The notes under the pieces were generated by a model. That model did not search any database and was not told the DNA's origin. It saw only the letters and a program-made list of their open reading frames with translations. A DNA stretch of 9,208 nucleotides from NCBI GenBank assembly GCA_004560375.1, contig SFVC01000049.1, positions 1 through 9,208 on the forward strand, in the 5' to 3' direction. Origin of the DNA: a bacterium (GTDB lineage Bacteria > Bacillota > Clostridia > Oscillospirales > Oscillospiraceae). Below, one piece after another: positions 5,271 to 9,208 of the stretch. Position 1 is the stretch's first letter. Every line of letters starts with the position of its first letter. The position numbers were made by a program, and so were the translations under genes.

Positions 5271-5374
5271 GCCCCCGCAAAGCCGTCCTTTGGCTTTGTG
5301 GGGAGAGGAGGCACAGCGGAGCGGACGAACTTTCCCCGCAGGGGAAAGCGAGTGAGCGCAGCTTGTGCCGACGA
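5271..5374. repeat. Structured intergenic repeat, copy A
   Basis: This 104-bp unit matches copy B at 95 positions with no gaps, at an offset of exactly 160 bp. It contains an inverted repeat CCCCGCAAAGCC/GGCTTTGTGGGG (5273-5284 and 5292-5303, one G-T), an outer stem GGCACA/TGTGCC (5310-5315 and 5364-5369), and within it the 8-bp hairpin CTTTCCCC/GGGGAAAG (5330-5337 and 5341-5348). No start codon with a ribosome binding site lies inside it. It appears to be a palindrome-rich dispersed element of REP/ERIC/MITE type, though its family cannot be named here. Confidence 0.75.
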
Positions 5375-5405
5375 CGGATTGCCCGATCCGCCCGCCGCCC
5401 CGCAG

Positions 5406-5558
5406 CAGCGGCCCCGCCGGGATCATGGGGGGCCCCACAAAGCCGTCCTTTGGCTTTGTGGGGAGAGGAGGCACAGCGAAGCGGAGGAGCTTTCCCCAAA
5501 GGGGGAAGCGACTGAGCGCAGCTTGTGCCGACGATATCCTCCCCCGGCGGGGCCGCTG
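5406..5558. repeat. 16-bp inverted repeats enclosing structured repeat copy B
   Basis: CAGCGGCCCCGCCGGG (5406-5421) and CCCGGCGGGGCCGCTG (5543-5558) are perfect complements 121 bp apart. They enclose copy B and nothing else. As RNA they would close a multi-branch structure containing both copy-B domains; as DNA they resemble termini of a small non-autonomous element. Copy A lacks an equivalent pair. Confidence 0.65.
5431..5534. repeat. Structured intergenic repeat, copy B
   Basis: This is the second 104-bp copy. CCCCACAAAGCC (5433-5444) and GGCTTTGTGGGG (5452-5463) form a perfect 12-bp hairpin. GGCACAGC (5470-5477) pairs with GC-T-TGTGCC (5521-5529, one bulged T). Inside, GCTTTCCCC (5489-5497) pairs with GGGGGAAGC (5501-5509) around an AAA loop. 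The nine differences from copy A leave all three stems able to form, suggesting the fold matters or that the element spread in this form. Confidence 0.75.
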
Positions 5559-5568
5559 TTTTGCGCCC

Positions 5569-5597
5569 TTGTAAGGCCCGGAAAAATGTGGTATGAT
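5569..5597 (+). promoter_or_regulatory. pepF promoter
   Basis: TTGTAA (5569-5574) and TATGAT (5592-5597) are separated by exactly 17 bp, placing the start near 5604 with a leader of about 27 nt before the pepF ATG. The promoter begins 11 bp after the inverted repeat around copy B. Confidence 0.75.
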
Positions 5598-5630
5598 AGT
5601 CCCACTGAACAAAGGAGGAGGCCCCGAACC

Positions 5631-7466
5631 ATGGCAGAAGCGAAAAAAATCCCCCAGCGATCCGAGGTTCCGGTGGAATACACCTGGAACACTGCGGACA
5701 TCTACCCCACCGACCAGGCGTGGGAGGCGGAATTTGAGGAGGTTCAGGCCGCCATCCCCGTGCTGGCGGGCTATGCCGGCCGGCTGGGCGAGAGCGCCCA
5801 GACCCTGTACGACTACCTGACCCTGTGCGACAAGACGGTGGAGAAAGTCAGCCGGCTGTACCAGTACGCCAGCCTGCGCCAGGACGAGGACACCCGGGAC
5901 GGCAAGTACCAGGCCCTGGCGGGCAAGGGCGGCACCCTGTGGGTGGAGCTGAGCTCCGCCACCGCCTTCGACACCCCGGAGCTGCTGAAAATTTCCCCCG
6001 ACACCCTGGAGCGGTTCTACGCCGACCAGCCGGCGCTGACGCTGTACCGCCGGTTCTTCACCGTCCTTCAGGACAAGAAGGAGCACACCCTGTCCGATGG
6101 GGAGGAGAAGCTGCTGGCCGCGGCGGGCGAGATGGCCCAGGCCCCGGACGAGGTGTTCTCCAAATTCTCCAACGCCGACCTCACTTTCCCCGACGCGGTG
6201 GACGGCCAGGGCAACCGCCTGCCCCTGTCCAACGCCACCTTCGTGCCCTATGAGATGAGCGAGGATCGGGATCTGCGCCGCTCCGCCTATGAGACCTACT
6301 ACGACACTCTGGGCGGCTTCCGCAACACCGCCGCCGCCCTGCTGGACGCGGAGGCGAAAAAGCGCCGCTTCTTCTCCACCGCCCGGAAGTACGACTCCCC
6401 CCTGGCCGCCGCCGTGGCCTCCAACCGGGTGCCGCCCCAGGTGTACCGCAATCTGGTGGACACGGTGAACGCCAACCTGGACAAGCTCCACCGCTATGTC
6501 CGCCTGCGGAAAAAGCTGCTGGGCGTGGACGAGCTGCATATGTACGACATCTACGCCCCCATGGTGGCGGGCGCGTCCAAGATTATCCCCTTTGAGGAGG
6601 CCAAATCCACCGTCTACGACGCCCTGGCCCCCATGGGGGAGGAGTACCGGGCCATCATCAAAGAGGGGCTGGACAACCGCTGGATCGACGTGTACGAGAA
6701 CGTGGGCAAGCGCTCCGGCGGCTATATGAGCGGCGTGGTGACCCATCCCTATATCCTGCTCAACCATAAGGACGACCTGGACAGTATGTTTACCCTGGCC
6801 CACGAGCTGGGCCACGCCGTCCACTCCTACCTGTCTAACAAGACCCAGCCCATCGTCTACCGGGATTACGTGATCTTCGTGGCGGAGGTGGCCTCCACCT
6901 GCAACGAGGCCCTGCTCATGGAGCACCTGCTGGCCCGCACCACCGACAAAACCCAGCGGGCGTGGCTGCTCAACCACTTCCTGGAGCAGTTCAAGGGCAC
7001 CCTGTACCGCCAGACCATGTTCGCCGAGTTCGAGCTGCGGATGGGCGAGCTGAACGCCCAGGGCACGCCCCTCACCGCCGAGCTTTTGTGCGCGGAGTAC
7101 AAGGCCCTCAACGTCAAATACTTCGGCCCGGACATGGTGACCGACGACCGCATTGCCCTGGAGTGGGCCCGCATCCCCCACTTCTACTACAATTACTACG
7201 TGTACCAGTACGCCACCGGCTACTCCGCCGCCATCGCCCTGTCCCGCCGCATCCTCAAGGAGGGCGCCCCCGCGGTGAAGGATATGCTGGGCTTCCTGTC
7301 CGGCGGCTGCTCCCAGGATCCCATCGACCTGCTCCGGGGAGCGGGGGTGGACATGGCCTCCCCCCAGCCCGTCCAGGATGCGCTGGAGCTGTTCGGCACG
7401 CTGATCGACGAGATGGAAGCCCTCACGGGGAAAGAACCGTCTATTGATTGCGGAGGTGGCCTATGA
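5631..7466 (+). CDS. pepF: Oligoendopeptidase F (M3 family zinc metallopeptidase)
   Basis: This 611-aa cytoplasmic peptidase cleaves short oligopeptides and is usually linked to peptide nutrition and protein turnover. The zinc motif HELGH is at 391-395 (H391 and H395 as ligands, E392 as base). The third ligand is probably E419 in FVAEVASTCNE, 28 residues after the first His, as expected for M3. Tyr-rich HFYYNYYVYQYATGY near 522-536 matches the conserved substrate-binding region of PepF. Length fits the family (about 600 aa). The ATG at 5631 is chosen because AAAGGAGG (5611-5618) lies 12 nt upstream and a good promoter sits just before it. The frame stays open back to 5298, but only through the structured repeats. 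It overlaps the next gene by 4 bp (ATGA). Confidence 0.95.
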   Translation: MAEAKKIPQRSEVPVEYTWNTADIYPTDQAWEAEFEEVQAAIPVLAGYAGRLGESAQTLYDYLTLCDKTVEKVSRLYQYASLRQDEDTRDGKYQALAGKGGTLWVELSSATAFDTPELLKISPDTLERFYADQPALTLYRRFFTVLQDKKEHTLSDGEEKLLAAAGEMAQAPDEVFSKFSNADLTFPDAVDGQGNRLPLSNATFVPYEMSEDRDLRRSAYETYYDTLGGFRNTAAALLDAEAKKRRFFSTARKYDSPLAAAVASNRVPPQVYRNLVDTVNANLDKLHRYVRLRKKLLGVDELHMYDIYAPMVAGASKIIPFEEAKSTVYDALAPMGEEYRAIIKEGLDNRWIDVYENVGKRSGGYMSGVVTHPYILLNHKDDLDSMFTLAHELGHAVHSYLSNKTQPIVYRDYVIFVAEVASTCNEALLMEHLLARTTDKTQRAWLLNHFLEQFKGTLYRQTMFAEFELRMGELNAQGTPLTAELLCAEYKALNVKYFGPDMVTDDRIALEWARIPHFYYNYYVYQYATGYSAAIALSRRILKEGAPAVKDMLGFLSGGCSQDPIDLLRGAGVDMASPQPVQDALELFGTLIDEMEALTGKEPSIDCGGGL

Positions 7467-8038
7467 GAGACGCGTTAAAGGGCATCAAGTGGAGCTTGAT
7501 TCTGGCATCCCTGCTCTTTCTGTTCCTGGGCATCTCGCTGTTGATCTGGCCCCACACCAGCAACCTGATCCTCTGCTATATCGTTTCCGGCGTGCTCACC
7601 GCCTATGGCCTTTTCCACATACTCGCTTACTTCGGTAAGGATCGCGACTCCTGGATCGGACTGGCCGTCGGCGTCATTTGCACCGCCTTTGGTATTTACG
7701 CCTTTGCCCAGCCCACCCGCATCAGCGATATCATCTCCATCATCCTGGGCGTCGCCATCCTGGTGGATGGGGTCATGAGCCTGCGGCGGGACTTTGCGCT
7801 GCGCGCGGCGGGTTTCCTCCAGTGGTGGATCCCCTTTGTTCTGGACATGCTCATTCTGGCTTTGGGGGCCGTTGTGGTGTTCAACCCCAGCCTGTTTGCC
7901 GAACTGTTGCTCCAGATCATCGGGGTGATCCTCCTTTATGAGAGCATATCCGACCTGTGGAGCATTCACCGGCTGGCCAAACTGACCCGTTCTGCCATGA
8001 TTGAGGGCGAGGTCATCGACGTGCAGGATACGGAATGA
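7463..8038 (+). CDS. DUF308/HdeD-like membrane protein
   Basis: This 191-aa integral membrane protein has six predicted helices, at about 11-30, 35-57, 64-82, 86-106, 122-140 and 145-165. It shows the threefold internal repeat typical of HdeD/DUF308: the end of each odd-numbered helix carries a G-x(5-6)-P pattern (FLGISLLIWP 21-30, FGIYAFAQP 76-84, LGAVVVFNP 134-142). E. coli HdeD is linked to acid resistance, but the family's biochemical role is not established. The C-terminal tail (from about 167) is charged and cytoplasmic-looking. GGAGG at 7452-7456 lies 6 nt before the ATG, and the ATGA overlap with pepF implies coupled translation. The in-frame TTG at 7448 has no ribosome binding site. 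Confidence 0.88.
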   Translation: MRDALKGIKWSLILASLLFLFLGISLLIWPHTSNLILCYIVSGVLTAYGLFHILAYFGKDRDSWIGLAVGVICTAFGIYAFAQPTRISDIISIILGVAILVDGVMSLRRDFALRAAGFLQWWIPFVLDMLILALGAVVVFNPSLFAELLLQIIGVILLYESISDLWSIHRLAKLTRSAMIEGEVIDVQDTE

Positions 8039-8048
8039 CCCATGACAG

Positions 8049-8087
8049 AACGAGGGGACGATCCAATGCGGATCGTCCCCTCGTTTT
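8049..8087 (+). terminator. Rho-independent terminator between convergent operons
   Basis: AACGAGGGGACGATCC (8049-8064) and GGATCGTCCCCTCGTT (8070-8085) form a perfect 16-bp stem with a 5-nt loop, followed on the plus strand by TTTTGTTT. It lies 10 bp after the DUF308 gene stop and 4 bp beyond the PHP gene stop, so it probably serves both operons, best in the plus direction. Confidence 0.9.
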
Positions 8088-8089
8088 GT

Positions 8090-8920
8090 TTAATCGCCCG
8101 TCTGAGTTGCGCTAAGCATCCAATCCAATTCCAACCCTAAAGCTGCCAGCTCCACGTCCGGCTTCACCCGTTCACCGTGGAAGTCGCTACCGCCGGTCTG
8201 GTGGAGCCGGTACTTTTCCGCCAGATGGAGGTAGAACGCCTGCTGTGACCGGCTGTACTTGGGGTAGTAGCACTCGATGGCGTCCAGCCCCCAGCCCTTG
8301 AGCCGCCCCACCAGATCCTCCAGCTCCCCGTCCGGCAGCCCCATCTGATAGGGGTGGGCCAGAGACACCTTCCCCCCTGCCGCCCGGATGGCCTCCACGC
8401 AGGTGCGGGCATCGGCTTTGAACCGCTTCACCCGCCTCCGGAACTCCTCCGTGTCCAAGTAGCGGTCGAAGGCCTCCCGGTTGGTGCTCACGTACCCACG
8501 CCGCACCAGCGCCTGGGCAAAGTGGGGACGGGCGATCACCTCGCCCCCCGCGATCTCCTCCACCTCGGTGAGGTCGATGTCCACGCCCTTTTCGTGGAGA
8601 AAGTCCACGATTTTGTACTTCCGGTCGTCCCGGCCCGCCCGGAATTTCTCACACAGGCGGGCCAGCTCCGTGTCCCCATCCCGGAAGCCGTAACCCAGGA
8701 TGTGGCAGTTGGGGTAATCCTTGGCGCTCAGCTCCACCCCGCGGATCACCGTCAGGCCCAGTGCGTTCCCGGCCCGCTGGGCCTCCGCCACCCCGGCGAT
8801 GGTGTCGTGATCCGTCACCGCCAGCAGGTCCAGGCCCCGGGCGTTCGCCAGCCCCACCAGCTCCGTGGGCGTGTACTGTCCATCGGAGGCCGTGGTGTGG
8901 GTGTGGAGATCGCACAGCAT
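8090..8920 (-). CDS. PHP-domain phosphoesterase
   Basis: This 276-aa metal-dependent hydrolase belongs to the PHP superfamily, in the TrpH/YciV (RNase AM) type by layout. Visible metal ligands are H6 and H8 (DLHTHT), D13 (ASDG), H38 (TDHDT), E63 (GVELS), H73 (NCHILGY), H133 (RPHF), H189 (LAHP), and D246 and H248 (GSDFHG). This is a complete set for a two- or three-metal site. An inserted helical region (about 85-170) fits this subfamily. Known relatives remove phosphate from nucleoside 3',5'-bisphosphates or cyclic phosphates; the substrate here is open. The ATG at 8920 has GGAGG (8928-8932) 7 nt upstream and begins 2 bp after the aepY stop. Upstream in-frame starts would lie inside aepY in another frame. 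Confidence 0.9.
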   Translation of the reverse strand: MLCDLHTHTTASDGQYTPTELVGLANARGLDLLAVTDHDTIAGVAEAQRAGNALGLTVIRGVELSAKDYPNCHILGYGFRDGDTELARLCEKFRAGRDDRKYKIVDFLHEKGVDIDLTEVEEIAGGEVIARPHFAQALVRRGYVSTNREAFDRYLDTEEFRRRVKRFKADARTCVEAIRAAGGKVSLAHPYQMGLPDGELEDLVGRLKGWGLDAIECYYPKYSRSQQAFYLHLAEKYRLHQTGGSDFHGERVKPDVELAALGLELDWMLSATQTGD

Positions 8921-8922
8921 AC

Positions 8923-9208
8923 TTATCCCTCCAGGTTTTCCATAAAGGCGGCCTTGTTCTGCTGAGGCGTGGTGGCGGGACGGCCCAGATCCGCCCGTGC
9001 CCCCAGGGCGCACTTCACCTCCAGGAAGGTGAGCTCTTTGCCCTCCTTGGCCGCCTCCAGCGCCTTGTCCAATTCCTCTGGGCAATCCACGCAGAACACC
9101 CTGGGGTAGCCGCAGGCCCGGGCGACGGCGCACAGATCCACCCTGCCCGCCACCGTGGGCATTCCCCCCACGGACTCGTGGGCCTCGTTGTTCAGCACCA
9201 CGTGGATC
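8923..9208 (-). CDS. aepY: Phosphonopyruvate decarboxylase, C-terminal part (runs off the window)
   Basis: The last 94 residues are present; the N-terminus lies beyond 9208. The enzyme is ThDP-dependent and converts phosphonopyruvate to phosphonoacetaldehyde, the step that pulls phosphonate biosynthesis forward after PEP mutase. The visible part matches the C-terminal family hallmark: LNNEAHESVGGMPT, ACGYPRVFCVD, then an EVKCALGARADLGRP block and TTPQQNKAAFM before the stop. The usual family form is NNGAHESVGGQPT, so there are two substitutions (G to E, Q to M) in the motif. Other ThDP decarboxylases (sulfopyruvate decarboxylase ComE) are alternatives, but the LGRPxTTP ending favours Ppd. It sits 2 bp upstream of the PHP gene in the same operon. 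Confidence 0.85.
   Translation of the reverse strand, partial: IHVVLNNEAHESVGGMPTVAGRVDLCAVARACGYPRVFCVDCPEELDKALEAAKEGKELTFLEVKCALGARADLGRPATTPQQNKAAFMENLEG

Noticed and set aside
5271..5534. CRISPR array or intrinsic terminator of the PspC operon
   Set aside because: There are only two long units with differences and a 56-bp GC-rich gap, no short regular repeats and no cas genes. The hairpins lack T tracts directly after them.
5223..7181. 652-aa minus-strand ORF opposite pepF
   Set aside because: It is antisense to a clear M3 peptidase, is low-complexity, and runs through both structured repeats.
8921..9133. Longer start for the PHP protein (347 aa)
   Set aside because: The extension is out-of-frame reading of aepY. 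The ATG at 8920 has its own ribosome binding site and begins the DLHTHT motif as usual for the family.

Overview
The window looks like chromosome of a GC-rich, Gram-positive anaerobe of the Clostridia, most likely an Oscillospiraceae-type gut commensal (Flavonifractor/Lawsonibacter-like). This is inferred from strong AGGAGG-type ribosome binding sites, CCA-encoding tRNA genes, high GC with G/C-rich third codon positions, and gene families typical of that group. No species-level marker is present.

Left end (1-1384): the terminus of an integrative element. A tyrosine recombinase gene has its own sigma-A-type promoter overlapped by dyad half-sites. It is followed by a pair of 10-bp direct repeats one helical turn apart (candidate integrase arm sites), a 10-bp palindrome and a terminator-like hairpin. 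The region ends at the 3' end of a tRNA gene, a classic integration target. The rest of the element lies outside the window.

1385-1811: a minus-strand tRNA operon, Met(CAT)-Glu(TTC)-Val(CAC), with a near-consensus promoter and a 13-bp perfect hairpin in the Met-Glu spacer. Next comes the terminator of the minus-strand gene mrp (P-loop Fe-S carrier/scaffold ATPase, 1818-2642).

2643-5242: divergent from mrp, a four-gene plus-strand operon. It holds a PadR-family repressor, a HAAS-DUF4097 protein with a ladder of S-G-D repeats, an unrecognised 57-aa ORF with a strong ribosome binding site, and a 61-aa PspC-domain membrane protein. The PadR promoter is surrounded by GGTATCT-type half-sites, suggesting autoregulation. 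The set resembles an envelope-associated sensing module.

5243-5591: a gene-free stretch with two diverged copies (95/104 identical) of a structured repeat exactly 160 bp apart. Each copy can fold into two hairpin domains. The second copy is also enclosed by a perfect 16-bp inverted repeat. This is the most unusual feature of the window.

5592-8085: pepF (M3 oligoendopeptidase F) with its own promoter, overlapped by 4 bp by a six-helix DUF308/HdeD-like membrane protein gene, ending in a strong hairpin terminator shared with the convergent operon.

8090-9208 (minus strand): a PHP-domain phosphoesterase gene 2 bp downstream of the C-terminal part of a phosphonopyruvate decarboxylase gene (aepY/ppd), which runs off the right end. 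This hints at a phosphonate biosynthesis locus to the right.
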